Notes: generated from the sequence alone by a model not told the origin. Positions 18,178 through 27,906 are shown, numbered from the stretch's first letter. The stretch: 64,000 bases of DNA from Sulfurimonas sp. UBA2011 (GCA_002335055.1 DDCH01000011.1:187753-251752); one strand, 5' to 3'. A program made the numbers and translations.

Positions 18178-19109
18178 AAATCGAGTGTAAATCCTAGCCC
18201 TACATTATAACCATAAATTCCATCTCCTTTAACACCATTAGCCTCAAAGAAAAATCGTGATGCCCACCACGGTTCCGCTGAAGTGTTCCAATAAGCAACA
18301 CCACCTAAACTTCCATAGTTATCTACTTTAGCAACATCTTTAACAACACCAAAGAGTTTATGTCCCTGAACATAAGCTTCTAAAGTTAGATAATTATCTT
18401 TATCATAAGACAGTAGTCTTGGAGTTTCTACACCAACATTAATACTAACAATACTAGACTCAGAGTCAAAACTTGTTAGGTCACTAAAGGAAAAACTCGA
18501 CTTTGTTTCATAAATATTGTACTCTAAAGAGACATAAGGTTTAAACTTTTTGATTGTAGTTCTATATTCTAATGATGTAAAAAATTTATAGGAGATATTA
18601 TCGCTATAGTTCTTGTTAAAAAAATCTTCTATAACATCACCTACACCATTATCTGGTTTTATCACACTAGCACCTGAACGCGAATAAATGACTTCTAAAC
18701 CAGTTGATATTAAAATATTCTTAGATAGTGCATACCCAACACCACCACCAAATCCCCCAGTATATGTCTGAATGATATTCAAATAATTCAATACTGCACC
18801 ACCAGGTAGCTCTTCTACACTACCAGATAAAGAAACTTTACTGTACCCAACATTACCCATTACAAAGTAGTTGAGTTTAGTCTTAGACTCAAAATTATAT
18901 ACAAAAGGAAGGTGTACTACATTCATCTCAATCTCAACAGGAGTGTTTGCAAAGGTGTATGAACCTGTATTTAATCCTTTTTGGGATGTAAAGATAAGCA
19001 GGGTATTAATTGTTGCACTGTTTAATGTGTTAATTTCATTACTACTTTGAACCGAAGCACTATAAAGCGATGTACTAAGCAGTAGTCAGGATAGAAGCTT
19101 TTTAAACAT
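18174..19109 (-). pseudogene. Outer-membrane beta-barrel protein gene with a stop codon in the signal peptide
   Basis: The frame from ATG 19109 reads a start of a signal peptide (MFKKLLS), then TGA at 19088-19086, then LLLSTSLYSA and about 290 further residues without another stop. The remainder alternates hydrophobic and polar residues, is rich in Gly, Tyr and Ser, and ends in Phe (GLGFTLDF), as outer-membrane barrels do. A single-base change of TGA to TTA or TCA would restore a 311-residue exported protein. The start overlaps the end of the MnmD-like gene by 8 bp, which supports ATG 19109 as the original start. The first ATG after the stop (18926) would give a 250-residue product without a signal peptide. 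Sequencing error, true pseudogene or readthrough are all possible. Confidence 0.75.
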
Positions 19110-19860
19110 GATCATCTCTTAAAGATATTACATCAGGGTTACAAGACATTTTATGTTCAACATCAACAAGTGAAAAATCTTCTAAGTCTTTAAATGAGGC
19201 AAGAGTTGCCCCACGAAAATCTTTACCTTCGTTTAGATACACTTTAAAACCATTTTCATGTAATGCCATTCGTATTTTGAGGGCTATTGAGTACGTAGTT
19301 AAAACACCCTCTTTTTTCATCGTTTTTTTGATATCTGCAAAATATTCTTTTGTCCAAAGGATGGGATTAGAGCTTGGAGAAAATGCATCTTGATAGACTA
19401 TATCAAACTTATTTTCAAACCTTCGTATATACTCTCTTGCATCCCCTAAGAACACCTCTATATATGTATTCTTATCCTCATAAACACCATCTCTACTTAG
19501 GGCTGTAATAATCTCTTTAAAATCTTGAAATTCATCTGGGTATGTAAAGTTCTCTAAAGAAGCCACTAAAGTATCATCTAATTCAGGGGAGTAGATATGT
19601 AGTTTTGTTTGAGGTCTGTTTTGTTTATAGTAAGAAAGTGTCGCTAGTGTATTAAAACCTAGACCGTAACATATGTCTAGTATATGTACTTCAGCCTTGT
19701 CAACTACACTAAATGCAGGAATAACATGTTTTACTAAAGACTCTTTAAGTGCTCCATCTTTTGTGGAATGATAGTGTTCAGCATACTCCTCAGAATATGC
19801 TGTATAAGAGCCATCATCACTTAGAATCTCAGTATGCTTGTCGCTGTTAAATTGTTTCAA
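19102..19860 (-). CDS. MnmD-like tRNA 5-methylaminomethyl-2-thiouridine methyltransferase
   Basis: 252-residue SAM-dependent methyltransferase of the MnmC N-domain/MnmD (DUF752) family, which methylates the aminomethyl group on tRNA U34. The SAM-binding loop is ILDICYGLGFNTLA near residue 60. The family motif VYQDAFSPSSNPILWT near 160 and a C-terminal GATLASF are clear. It lacks the FAD oxidase half of enterobacterial MnmC, so it is the stand-alone methyltransferase. It starts at TTG (19860), 12 bp after luxS, with no obvious ribosome site. MnmG, which makes the precursor, is encoded nearby at 12926-14821. Confidence 0.85.
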   Translation of the reverse strand: MKQFNSDKHTEILSDDGSYTAYSEEYAEHYHSTKDGALKESLVKHVIPAFSVVDKAEVHILDICYGLGFNTLATLSYYKQNRPQTKLHIYSPELDDTLVASLENFTYPDEFQDFKEIITALSRDGVYEDKNTYIEVFLGDAREYIRRFENKFDIVYQDAFSPSSNPILWTKEYFADIKKTMKKEGVLTTYSIALKIRMALHENGFKVYLNEGKDFRGATLASFKDLEDFSLVDVEHKMSCNPDVISLRDDHV

Positions 19861-19872
19861 TTATAAAAAATA

Positions 19873-20388
19873 TTAACCGTTTATCTCTTTGAGTTGTTTC
19901 TTACTTAATTGAAGTTTTTCATTATCCATAATTCCTATCTTCTCAGCCAGAATATCACTTGCTATTTTTTTAGCATTTTTAAGTGAATGCATCTTAGATG
20001 TACCACATTGGTAGATGTTTAACTCTGGGATATCTGCTTCACTTTTAACTTCTAAAACATCAGCCATAGCTTTTTTCCATGCTTTTGCAACTTTTTTCTC
20101 AGATGGTTTACCAAGAACTGACATGTAAAAACCAGTGCGACAACCCATAGGAGAAAGGTCAATTATCTCTACTTTTTTAGAGTTTAAATGGTTTCTCATA
20201 AATCCAGCAAAAAGGTGCTCTAATGTGTGAATCCCACGTCCGTCCATTTTGCTAACATTCGGTACACAAAAACGTAGGTCATAAACTGTGATATCATCAC
20301 CTGATGGTGTTTTCATTCCTTTAGCACGACGAACTGCAGGGGCTGGCATAATTGTATGGTCTACTGTAAAAGAGTCTAATAATGGCAT
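19873..20388 (-). CDS. luxS: S-ribosylhomocysteine lyase
   Basis: Splits S-ribosylhomocysteine into homocysteine and the autoinducer-2 precursor; it belongs to the activated methyl cycle and depends on a divalent metal. The 171-residue sequence has the metal motif HTLEHLFAG (His-x-x-Glu-His), the catalytic Cys in PMGCRTGFY, and a third metal ligand in [11 protein letters not shown]. Length is normal. It leads an operon-like run with the MnmD-like gene and the broken barrel gene, and has a TATAAT at 20421-20416 on its strand. Confidence 0.96.
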   Translation of the reverse strand: MPLLDSFTVDHTIMPAPAVRRAKGMKTPSGDDITVYDLRFCVPNVSKMDGRGIHTLEHLFAGFMRNHLNSKKVEIIDLSPMGCRTGFYMSVLGKPSEKKVAKAWKKAMADVLEVKSEADIPELNIYQCGTSKMHSLKNAKKIASDILAEKIGIMDNEKLQLSKKQLKEING

Positions 20389-20415
20389 AAATATTTCCTT
20401 GTGTAATTTATATAT

Positions 20416-20421
20416 ATTATA
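20416..20421 (-). promoter_or_regulatory. Likely -10 element of luxS
   Basis: Reads TATAAT on the minus strand, 27 bp upstream of the luxS ATG, followed by an AAGGA ribosome site. Confidence 0.4.
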
Positions 20422-20468
20422 TCCTCATTTTCATTAAATTTACACTTCTTAGTTTTTTATAAATCTGA

Positions 20469-20474
20469 TACAAT
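20469..20474 (+). promoter_or_regulatory. Likely -10 element of the alcohol dehydrogenase gene
   Basis: TACAAT 28 bp upstream of the ATG at 20503; a GAGGA ribosome site follows at 20491-20495. It is divergent from the luxS promoter. Confidence 0.35.
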
Positions 20475-20502
20475 ACTCTTCATAAAAACAGAGGATATAC
20501 AG

Positions 20503-21648
20503 ATGAAAGATTTTTCTTATTACAACCCTACAAAAATAGAATTTGGTAGAGGTAAAGAAAAAGAGATTGGTCGATACATAAAAGAAGCTGGAATTACTAA
20601 GGTACTTTTTGTGTATGGAATGCAAAGCATTAAAAAAAGTGGTTTATATGATGAAACTATTATCTCTTTAAAGAAATATGGTATCGCATATGTGGAGTTA
20701 GGTGATGTAGTGAGTAACCCTCTTTTATCACGTGTAAATGATGGTATAAAATTAGCACGGAAGACAAAAATTCAAGCCATTTTAGGTGTAGGTGGTGGTT
20801 CTGTCGCTGATACCATTAAAGCTATTGCAGTTGGTGTAAAGTATGAGGGTGATGTATGGGACTTTTTCTCAAATAAAGCAGTTATACAAAGTGCCCTTCC
20901 TGTTTTTACAGTTATGACACTTGCAGCAACTGCGAGTGAGATGAATGGTAACTCAGTTATCACTCATGATGAGACTAAAGAAAAGTTCTCTATAGCATCT
21001 GTTTTAGTCAACCCTGTTGTCTCAGTGATTAACCCTGAGTTAATGGCTTCTGTCTCGTCAGACTACCTTGCTTACTCAGCAGTTGATGCAATTGCTCATG
21101 TTATAGAGATGTACTTTACTGCTACTTATCATAGTGATTTTAACTCAAGACTTGTTGAGTCTATCATAAAGTCTATGATGAGTACTACGGAGATTTTACT
21201 TGTAAGTCCTGATGATTATAATGCTAGAGGTGAGTTCGCTTGGATAGCGACACAAGCTTTAAATGGCTTAACACCAACAGGAACTGAAGGTGGTACTTTT
21301 CCTAACCATATGATAGAACATGCTCTCTCAGCCTTGTACAATGTTCCTCATGGGGCAGGACTCTCGGTTGTAATTCCAGCATGGATGAAATGGCATAAAA
21401 ATCAAAATATAAATCAGTATCAAAGATTTGCTAGAGAAATATTTAATTTAGAAAGTGCGGATGAAGGTATTTATGCTCTTGAGGCTTGGTTTAAAAAGAT
21501 AGGTTCTCCTGTTACCTTAGAAGCTTTAAATGTTCCAAAAGAAGACATAAATGCTATTGCTAAAAATGCTTATCATATTGCAACAGTATGGGGTTATTCT
21601 AAAGACTATACAGAGAATGACATTATAGAGATACTAAAAAAAGCCTAA
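20503..21648 (+). CDS. Iron-containing alcohol dehydrogenase (YqhD/butanol dehydrogenase type)
   Basis: NAD(P)H-dependent alcohol/aldehyde oxidoreductase of the group III iron-dependent family, 381 residues. The nucleotide-binding motif GVGGGSVADTIKA is near residue 98, and the metal ligands lie in SAVDAIAHVIEMY and in MIEHALSALYNVPHGAGL. The substrate is not clear; YqhD relatives reduce short aldehydes and can detoxify them. It is transcribed alone, away from luxS. Its final codons form one arm of a stem-loop shared with the convergent phosphatase gene. Confidence 0.9.
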   Translation: MKDFSYYNPTKIEFGRGKEKEIGRYIKEAGITKVLFVYGMQSIKKSGLYDETIISLKKYGIAYVELGDVVSNPLLSRVNDGIKLARKTKIQAILGVGGGSVADTIKAIAVGVKYEGDVWDFFSNKAVIQSALPVFTVMTLAATASEMNGNSVITHDETKEKFSIASVLVNPVVSVINPELMASVSSDYLAYSAVDAIAHVIEMYFTATYHSDFNSRLVESIIKSMMSTTEILLVSPDDYNARGEFAWIATQALNGLTPTGTEGGTFPNHMIEHALSALYNVPHGAGLSVVIPAWMKWHKNQNINQYQRFAREIFNLESADEGIYALEAWFKKIGSPVTLEALNVPKEDINAIAKNAYHIATVWGYSKDYTENDIIEILKKA

Positions 21649-21670
21649 GGACTTATCTCCTTAGCTTTTT
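21637..21670. terminator. Bidirectional terminator built from two gene ends
   Basis: AAAAAGCCTAAGGA pairs with TCCTTAGCTTTTT (one bulged C) around a 7-nt loop. A-run and T-run flank the stem, so each strand gives a hairpin followed by U's. It contains the stop codons of both convergent genes (21646-21648 and 21653-21655). Confidence 0.75.
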
Positions 21671-22297
21671 GGCCTCTAAGTATTTTATAGCTTCCAGTGC
21701 ATCTTTAACTATTATGTCAGTATGCTCTTCTAAAGTACTTTGACTACCATAACCACATAGGACTCCTATAGAGTTCACCTCTGCGTTTTTTGCACTTATT
21801 AGGTCAAGTTTTGTATCACCTATCATCCAAATCTCTTTACCTTTCGTATCAAAACTTTTTAGTGCTTTGAGTATGGGTTCCGCATGGGGTTTTGGGTTCT
21901 CTACATGTTCTCGCCCTATAAGTACCTCAAAGTAGTCCATTAACTCAAAGTGTTCCATTATAATTTGCGAGTACTTTCCTGTTTTTGTTGTGACTATTCC
22001 TATTTCAGCTATCTTACTTGCTCGTGATACTGCTTCTTTAGCATTTTTGAGTAACTCAGTCTTTTCACATGAGATAACTCTATAGTACTCTTTGTAAGTT
22101 TTAACAAATGCATCAAGCTTACTATCTTCAATACCAAGTTCACTATACATAACTTCAAGTGGGTAACCAATAAGTGCTTTTATCTCTTCATCACTTGGAT
22201 GTGCACACTCATAAATATCAAAAGAGTGATGAAACCCCTCTAATATTGCCTCGGTTGAATCTATCAGTGTTCCATCTAAATCAAATAAAATTATCAT
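21653..22297 (-). CDS. HAD-family phosphatase (phosphoglycolate phosphatase-like)
   Basis: Haloacid-dehalogenase hydrolase, about 214 residues. Motif I is FDLDGTLIDS at the N-terminus, motif II GIVTTKTG near 105, and motif III/IV GDTKLDLISAK near 165. The helical cap between motifs I and II is of the Gph/PpaX type. The likely substrate is a small phosphate ester such as 2-phosphoglycolate, or pyrophosphate; the sequence does not decide. The start at 22297 overlaps the upstream stop (TAATGA), with a GGGA site before it; an ATG 15 bp upstream is possible. It is coupled to the peptide-binding protein gene. Confidence 0.85.
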   Translation of the reverse strand: MIILFDLDGTLIDSTEAILEGFHHSFDIYECAHPSDEEIKALIGYPLEVMYSELGIEDSKLDAFVKTYKEYYRVISCEKTELLKNAKEAVSRASKIAEIGIVTTKTGKYSQIIMEHFELMDYFEVLIGREHVENPKPHAEPILKALKSFDTKGKEIWMIGDTKLDLISAKNAEVNSIGVLCGYGSQSTLEEHTDIIVKDALEAIKYLEAKKLRR

Positions 22298-23796
22298 TAT
22301 TTTTTTTCCCATTGTATATAATTATGCCAAATACCACCAAGTGCTGGTGTGACATTTTTTACTCGCTTGTCTACTGCCGTTATAGAGTTTGGGATGAAGA
22401 GAAAAAGATATGGATTATCATCAGTAATGAGTTTAAACATCTCTCTCCATTTTTTTCCTAGTTCTTCTCTATCTATCATACTTTGTGACTCTTCTATCAT
22501 TTTATTTACCTTAGGATTGTTATAACCCACAAGATTAAAACCACCTTTTTTATCACTATCTTTATGCCAAAATAGATATGGATCTGGTGTAGGTGAGAGT
22601 CCCCAACCAAGGAGTACACTATCAAATTCATGAGGGAAAACAACCATATTTAAAAATGCTTGCCATTCCATAACTCGAAGAGTTACTATCACTCCCACTT
22701 TTTTTAATTGGTGTTGCAGTATTTGAGCAGCATAAGGACGAATAGGACTAGAGTTAGAAGTTACGATCTCAAATGTGAAGGGATTCTCTTCATCATACCC
22801 TGCCTCTTTGAGTAATTTTTTTGCTTCTTTTATATCCAAAGTAGGAACAGCTACATCTTTATTAAATGCCAAAGTTCCTGGTAAAAAAGGTCCAGAACAG
22901 ACCTTAGCATGTTTAAAATATAAAATGTCAATTAACTCTTGTCTGTCTATAGCTAAAGAGAGCGCTTGACGTACTCTAGCATCTTGAAACTTCTTCAAAC
23001 GTAGGTTAAACCCTAGATAAGTGTAAGAGAGACTAATCTTCTCATAGATATTAAACTTAGTAAAAAAGTCATCATGAAGCTGTCTCTCATAAGCCATAGG
23101 CTCAATACTGCCAAGGTCTAGTTGTCCAGACTTAAGCATCAAAAATCGTGTCATTGGGTCGCCTATAACATGAAAGCTTATTTTATCTATCTTTGCCCTA
23201 CCAAGAAAGTACTCATCAAACGCAGCAAGTATTATATTTTTAGAGAACTCTAGTTGTTCTAGTTTGTAAGCCCCTGTACCAATTGGTGCTGTATTAAACG
23301 ACGAGCTCATCATATTTTCTTCATCTCTTAAAATATGCTCAGGAAGTATACTCATCGTCCAAGTCTCTAAAGCTTTAAAGTATGCCTGTTTGTACTTGAC
23401 TTCTACAGTATATTTATCAACTATTTTTACACTCTCTACAAAACGGAAACCTGCACTATATGGTGAAGAAATCTTATCTGAGATAAGTGTTTGGTAGGTA
23501 AAAAGTACATCTTTTGATGTAAAGTGAGCACCATCATGCCAGAGTACATTATGTCTAAGTTCAAAGACTAGAGTTTTATCATCTTTGAAATAAAACTTCT
23601 CTGCTAAATCCCCTATAATAATTTTAGAATCTTTGTCAAACTTCACCAGACCATTAAACAAAAATCCTGCTATCTCCGATGATGATGAATCTGTTGCAAG
23701 TATGGGGTTAAGTCGAGCTGGATTAGAACTTGTCGCAAGGTGCAAGCTTGAAGCTTCAAGGCTCCAGTATACAAGTAAAAAGAAAAAAAACTTCAT
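22297..23796 (-). CDS. ABC transporter substrate-binding protein, peptide/oligopeptide type
   Basis: Periplasmic solute receptor of the SBP family 5 (DppA/OppA-like), 499 residues with an N-terminal signal peptide (about 17 residues). Recognisable features are LVKFDKDSKI, WHDGAHFTSKDVLFTYQTL near residue 90, and RVRQALSLAIDRQELI near 270. Its permease and ATPase genes are not next to it, so it may use a system elsewhere. It lies between a DUF945 gene (2 bp gap) and a HAD phosphatase gene (one-base overlap), a compact three-gene unit. Confidence 0.9.
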   Translation of the reverse strand: MKFFFFLLVYWSLEASSLHLATSSNPARLNPILATDSSSSEIAGFLFNGLVKFDKDSKIIIGDLAEKFYFKDDKTLVFELRHNVLWHDGAHFTSKDVLFTYQTLISDKISSPYSAGFRFVESVKIVDKYTVEVKYKQAYFKALETWTMSILPEHILRDEENMMSSSFNTAPIGTGAYKLEQLEFSKNIILAAFDEYFLGRAKIDKISFHVIGDPMTRFLMLKSGQLDLGSIEPMAYERQLHDDFFTKFNIYEKISLSYTYLGFNLRLKKFQDARVRQALSLAIDRQELIDILYFKHAKVCSGPFLPGTLAFNKDVAVPTLDIKEAKKLLKEAGYDEENPFTFEIVTSNSSPIRPYAAQILQHQLKKVGVIVTLRVMEWQAFLNMVVFPHEFDSVLLGWGLSPTPDPYLFWHKDSDKKGGFNLVGYNNPKVNKMIEESQSMIDREELGKKWREMFKLITDDNPYLFLFIPNSITAVDKRVKNVTPALGGIWHNYIQWEKK

Positions 23797-23798
23797 AC

Positions 23799-25175
23799 TT
23801 AGTTTAAACTTTTACCATTTACACTTACTTTTGCATCTATAAACTTAAATGAAAAAATATAATCATCACCATCTTCTTTCTCGTAACCATTCAATCGCGC
23901 TAAAATCAAGTTATTTTTTTCTAATTTTGTATACATCTCTTTTGAAATTCTAATTTCACTCTCTACAGATATATTTGGTATAACCATCAAAGGTGAAAGT
24001 CTCATTTTTTGTACTAGGTCTTTATCTTCTTTGAATGTAAAGTTTGACTTTATATCAAACCCTTTTATAGAATCATCTTTATTTTTAGAAAACTCTTCAA
24101 GTGAGAAATCTGCAATTTCTAGTACGATACCCTTACTTAAAAGTGTCATAGCACTAGTTTGAAGGGCAGAAGTAGAAGCTGTTGTCATCATAGTATTGTT
24201 TTGGGATAAAAGCTGTGTAAAGTTTGTATATTCTTTTTTATCAAGTCCACTTAAAGCTACATCAAAATTAAATTTTTCCATATTAAATGTAACTTCTTCT
24301 GAGCTAAACTCTAAACTTTTTATTGATGTTTTTGAGTTAATTTGTGTACTCTGTCCTTGCTCATTTGATGAAGCGTTTGCTCTTAAACTTTCCATACTTA
24401 TATTTACATCATTAGCAGTACCTTTGAGGCTTACGAGAGTTTTTTCTATATCTACACTTGTAATATATGTATTAACAGACTCAAAATTACTCGTACTTTT
24501 AAACTTACTCATAAGGATATTAAGACTTTTTTCATCCCGAGATACATCAAAATGAAATTCTTTTACTTTTGAGCTTAACTCTTTAGGTGCAAGTAACTCT
24601 CCATTACCATGAAACTTTGCCTTTTCTATAACGAGTATAAGTTTTGTGCCATCTTTAAGTACATGCTTCTCATTTATATCTTTGATATAACCCTTAAAGT
24701 CATCATTTAAAAGGTTATACTCAATGTGATATAAAACTCCCTTATTTTGTAAAAAGTTCTCTGTATATTTATAAAAATTAATATCACTGAGTTTGAGTTC
24801 TTCACTCATTTTTGGGGAAAGTTCCACTGGGTAGATCTCTATCTCAAAAGCTTTAGCAAAAGGAAGGTTTGAGTACTCTATATCAACACCAATGAGTACA
24901 CCTTCAAGCATAGTATTAACATAAGGAGGTATCTGTTTATCTGAGTACTGCTTAAGATGGTTTAAAAAGTTTTGTGAGTCTTTGAGTAAAAATTCAAAAT
25001 GTCTTGAGGTATTTAAATAACTTGAATGACTCTCATCTTTACTTGTCTCCAAACCAAATGATTTGAGTTCAACTAGTCTTTCATCTATACTATTTTTAAT
25101 AAAACTATTACCAATACTTGGAAGGGAGGCGATGCTAAGTAGCAAAATAACTACTGCGAGAATACTTTTTTTCAT
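23799..25175 (-). CDS. DUF945/YdgA-like exported protein
   Basis: A 458-residue protein with an N-terminal hydrophobic signal or anchor (about residues 5-25), then a long region rich in beta-strand patterns. The overall plan (anchor, NTSRHFEFLLKD near residue 55, repeated amphipathic strands, C-terminal domain) resembles the DUF945 or YdgA family of inner-membrane or periplasmic proteins of unknown function. No enzyme motif is seen. Preceded by a 52-bp gap from the carbonic anhydrase gene and followed directly by the binding-protein gene. Confidence 0.6.
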   Translation of the reverse strand: MKKSILAVVILLLSIASLPSIGNSFIKNSIDERLVELKSFGLETSKDESHSSYLNTSRHFEFLLKDSQNFLNHLKQYSDKQIPPYVNTMLEGVLIGVDIEYSNLPFAKAFEIEIYPVELSPKMSEELKLSDINFYKYTENFLQNKGVLYHIEYNLLNDDFKGYIKDINEKHVLKDGTKLILVIEKAKFHGNGELLAPKELSSKVKEFHFDVSRDEKSLNILMSKFKSTSNFESVNTYITSVDIEKTLVSLKGTANDVNISMESLRANASSNEQGQSTQINSKTSIKSLEFSSEEVTFNMEKFNFDVALSGLDKKEYTNFTQLLSQNNTMMTTASTSALQTSAMTLLSKGIVLEIADFSLEEFSKNKDDSIKGFDIKSNFTFKEDKDLVQKMRLSPLMVIPNISVESEIRISKEMYTKLEKNNLILARLNGYEKEDGDDYIFSFKFIDAKVSVNGKSLN

Positions 25176-25227
25176 GATAATACCTTTAGCTTGTCTAAAT
25201 TAAAGGTATTATAGTTAAATAGGGTAA

Positions 25228-25968
25228 CTAGTTAGCTTCTATGAATCTATCATGAAGTTCTTGAACTGGACGTTCATTATCAACATAAAATTTTCTAAAG
25301 TGCTTAATCTGCTCAGCAGATGCTTCTTGTGGTTTCTTTAAAAGATACCACTGAACATTTTCAGAACATGGTGGTGTTGTAAGTGAACCTACATAGTGAT
25401 AATAGTGTGCTGTCTCTAACGGTACAAAGTCTTGAGGGTCAAGTTGAACTGTAGAACCGATATTGTTAATGATTTTTTCTAAGACTTTATTTGCCTCACC
25501 CTCTTCAAAGAAAACGGCTACAACTGCTAACTGTTTGGTTTTTGGGTTTTGATGTACCATATGTGCAACCATCTCAAAACGTTTACCATCTATAGTATGC
25601 TCTGATTTTCCATGAAAGTGAAACTGTAAAAGATCAAAAATTTCACCATGAAGGTTAATGTGACCCCCATGTTCAGGTGTCACTTTAATAGAATGACCAT
25701 TATCTATAACTTTAGCTAAACCTGTAATATCATCGTGCATAGTTAAGTCATAAGCATGGTTCATCTTGAGTGTTTTACCTGCCAGTATATTTACAGGAGA
25801 CTGGTGGATACCTTTTCCACATGTACCTGAAAACTCTTCCCAATGTGTAGGGCCATTATTTGTACCATAATCCCAATGTTTCTCATGTGAAGCTTTCTCT
25901 GATGCATATAAACTTGTAGTCATCGTTAATGTCGTTATACTTAAAGCTAGTAATGTTTTTTTTATCAT
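25228..25968 (-). CDS. Periplasmic alpha-type carbonic anhydrase
   Basis: Interconverts CO2 and bicarbonate. The 246-residue protein has a Sec signal peptide ending near residue 23 (SLYASEK). Zinc-binding histidines are in QFHFHGKSEHT (two) and VAHMVHQ (third). The substrate-pocket strand is seen as YVGSLTTPPCSENVQW, and two Cys likely form the usual disulfide (GTCGKG and PPCSE). Length is normal for bacterial alpha enzymes. In an autotroph it would help supply inorganic carbon in the periplasm or keep pH balanced. It is followed 16 bp upstream on the same strand by a porin gene. Confidence 0.95.
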   Translation of the reverse strand: MIKKTLLALSITTLTMTTSLYASEKASHEKHWDYGTNNGPTHWEEFSGTCGKGIHQSPVNILAGKTLKMNHAYDLTMHDDITGLAKVIDNGHSIKVTPEHGGHINLHGEIFDLLQFHFHGKSEHTIDGKRFEMVAHMVHQNPKTKQLAVVAVFFEEGEANKVLEKIINNIGSTVQLDPQDFVPLETAHYYHYVGSLTTPPCSENVQWYLLKKPQEASAEQIKHFRKFYVDNERPVQELHDRFIEAN

Positions 25969-25984
25969 TTTTTTCCTTTTTCTT

Positions 25985-27352
25985 CTAAAATTTATAATTT
26001 GCTATTACTCTATACTGAGTTAATAATTTTACCTGAGCATTTAAACTTCCATCTACTTTAGTAGATGTATCGTTTTTTACCAAGATTCCTTTGAGCTGTA
26101 AAGTAAAAGCTTTTGGGGCTATATACTGTAGAACTAGATTGTAATCTTCTTGTGTTTTATCAAAGCCAATTTTATCAAATGACATATTAAGATATGATAG
26201 GCTTGTACTTATCCCTTTTAATCCTAAGTTATCGTACTTTTGATTGTAAAGCAACTTTATACCTTGTGCTCCACCTATGTAGATACTGTCAGCATTTAAT
26301 GACATCCCATAATTTGACTGAAATAAGTTATTTGAGGTAATCATATTTGTAAAAAGTGGTGTTCCATCCCATGGAAGTACTAAACTGTCATGCTTAGTCT
26401 CATCTTTTAAAACTTTTGAGTATGCCAAAAGAAACTTTGAACTCGACACAGTCGCACTAAGTTTTAAACCTATAGCACTACTTGAAATCTTTCCGCCGTA
26501 TGTACCACTGTTTAGCTCAAAATAAGTATCCGCGTTTCCTATACTTTTTTGATTAATATACTGAGCTGCTAAAGAAACTTTAGCCTCTTTTATCTTAAGT
26601 GAATAAAGCCCACTTAGATACAGTGAGTTCATAAAATCACTCGCATAATAATCATAAAGTTTTAAGGAGTAGTTCTCTGCTTTATGGTTCAAACCAAACA
26701 TGACTACATAACCAGCATTTGAGCCTGTAATCGTTTTTGTTTGACTTCCTAAAGCATGCTCTATTATATTTGTAAACACAGAAGATGTTCTTTGTTTAAA
26801 AGCACTATAATAGGCTAAATCAAACTTAGTTGTTTTACCTAATTTATAATAAAGTGAAGTCCCCTCAACAGCTGATGGTAAGAGTCTTACTTCATTGGCA
26901 TTTATAAGTGGTGTTCTAATCACTTCACGACCTAGATAAATCCCCATATTTTTATAGTCATATGCTAGATAAGCTTCACCTAAAACAGAAAAACCATCTC
27001 TTGCTATATTACCAGAAACACCATCTCCTACTCGTATACCATTATCTCTTGCTATAAGAGATGCATCTACATTAGCAGCTAATAAAAATGGATTTGTAGT
27101 CATAAAAGTCACACCACTACGAAAACCATAGAGGGATGCTGTATCAAAGCTAAGTTGGCCACCGATTGAGTTGGCATAAGCGGATGTACTTACTGCGTTT
27201 GGTGCTGACTTATCTTTATCAGTTTGTATATAATAGTACTTTACATTACCACTAACACTGGCTTCATTAAAAACTTCAGCGAGTGTATTTACTTCTGAAG
27301 TTGCTAATAGAGCTGATGAGAGTATAATAATAGCTAAACTTATATATTTCAT
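25985..27352 (-). CDS. OprD-like outer-membrane porin
   Basis: 455-residue outer-membrane barrel with a signal peptide (cleavage near residue 18, LLATSE). It has alternating strand patterns, many Tyr/Ser/Gly residues, and a terminal Phe in VIANYKF, which is the signal for BAM-mediated insertion. Motifs such as YLGREVIRTPLINANEVRLLPSA resemble the OprD/Campylobacterota porin group (LGRQ...P...D/S-R-x-x-P). Substrate not predictable. It precedes the carbonic anhydrase gene by 16 bp and may be co-transcribed with it. A related porin is at 30037-31512. Confidence 0.85.
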   Translation of the reverse strand: MKYISLAIIILSSALLATSEVNTLAEVFNEASVSGNVKYYYIQTDKDKSAPNAVSTSAYANSIGGQLSFDTASLYGFRSGVTFMTTNPFLLAANVDASLIARDNGIRVGDGVSGNIARDGFSVLGEAYLAYDYKNMGIYLGREVIRTPLINANEVRLLPSAVEGTSLYYKLGKTTKFDLAYYSAFKQRTSSVFTNIIEHALGSQTKTITGSNAGYVVMFGLNHKAENYSLKLYDYYASDFMNSLYLSGLYSLKIKEAKVSLAAQYINQKSIGNADTYFELNSGTYGGKISSSAIGLKLSATVSSSKFLLAYSKVLKDETKHDSLVLPWDGTPLFTNMITSNNLFQSNYGMSLNADSIYIGGAQGIKLLYNQKYDNLGLKGISTSLSYLNMSFDKIGFDKTQEDYNLVLQYIAPKAFTLQLKGILVKNDTSTKVDGSLNAQVKLLTQYRVIANYKF

Positions 27353-27463
27353 TTGTTTCCTTTATTAGTACAATGGTATTTTACTATTAAGAATATAAAA
27401 AACTATTAAAATTGTATGGATATGCATAAAAGTGTAAATTTATATAAAATATTGGAAGAAAGT

Positions 27464-27487
27464 GTATCAAGACAAAAGTCTTGATAC
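27464..27487 (-). terminator. Terminator of the rplM-rpsI operon
   Basis: Perfect 10-bp stem GTATCAAGAC/GTCTTGATAC with a 4-nt loop, 18 bp downstream of the rpsI stop. On the minus strand it is followed by ACTTTCTTCC, a weak U-rich tail. Confidence 0.7.
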
Positions 27488-27505
27488 GGTGAAGAAGTGA
27501 AACGA

Positions 27506-27898
27506 TTAACGCTTTGAAAACTGACGAGAACGACGAGCTTTACGCTTACCTGGTTTCTTACGTTCAACAACACGTGAATCACGAGTCATCATACCCTCTG
27601 GTTTAAGGATAGCTTTGATTTCTGGGTTAAACTCTACTAGAGCTTTAGAAATACCATGACGAAGAGCATCAGCTTGACCACCAAAACCACCACCTAAAGT
27701 AGTAGCAACGATATCAACTGAAGTCTCTTGCTTAGAAAGAACTAATGGTTGCTTAACACGAAGCTTCTTAGCTTCAAGTCCACCTAACCATGCATCTAAA
27801 GAAAGACCATTGATTGTCATTTTACCAGTACCTGGAGTTAACCATACTTTTGCGATAGACGCTTTACGTTTACCAGTTGCATAAATTGTATTTGCCAT
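27506..27898 (-). CDS. rpsI: 30S ribosomal protein S9
   Basis: 130-residue ribosomal protein S9/uS9, whose C-terminal tail reaches the P-site tRNA. The signature [19 protein letters not shown] and the basic tail [11 protein letters not shown] are diagnostic. It lies 8 bp after rplM in the usual rplM-rpsI operon and is followed by a strong hairpin. Confidence 0.99.
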   Translation of the reverse strand: MANTIYATGKRKASIAKVWLTPGTGKMTINGLSLDAWLGGLEAKKLRVKQPLVLSKQETSVDIVATTLGGGFGGQADALRHGISKALVEFNPEIKAILKPEGMMTRDSRVVERKKPGKRKARRSRQFSKR

Positions 27899-27906
27899 GT
27901 TAATCC

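Noticed and set aside
27464..27487. ATCAA/TTGAT palindrome as an FNR or Crp site
   Set aside because: The half-sites are in the wrong order for FNR and the position after rpsI suits a terminator.
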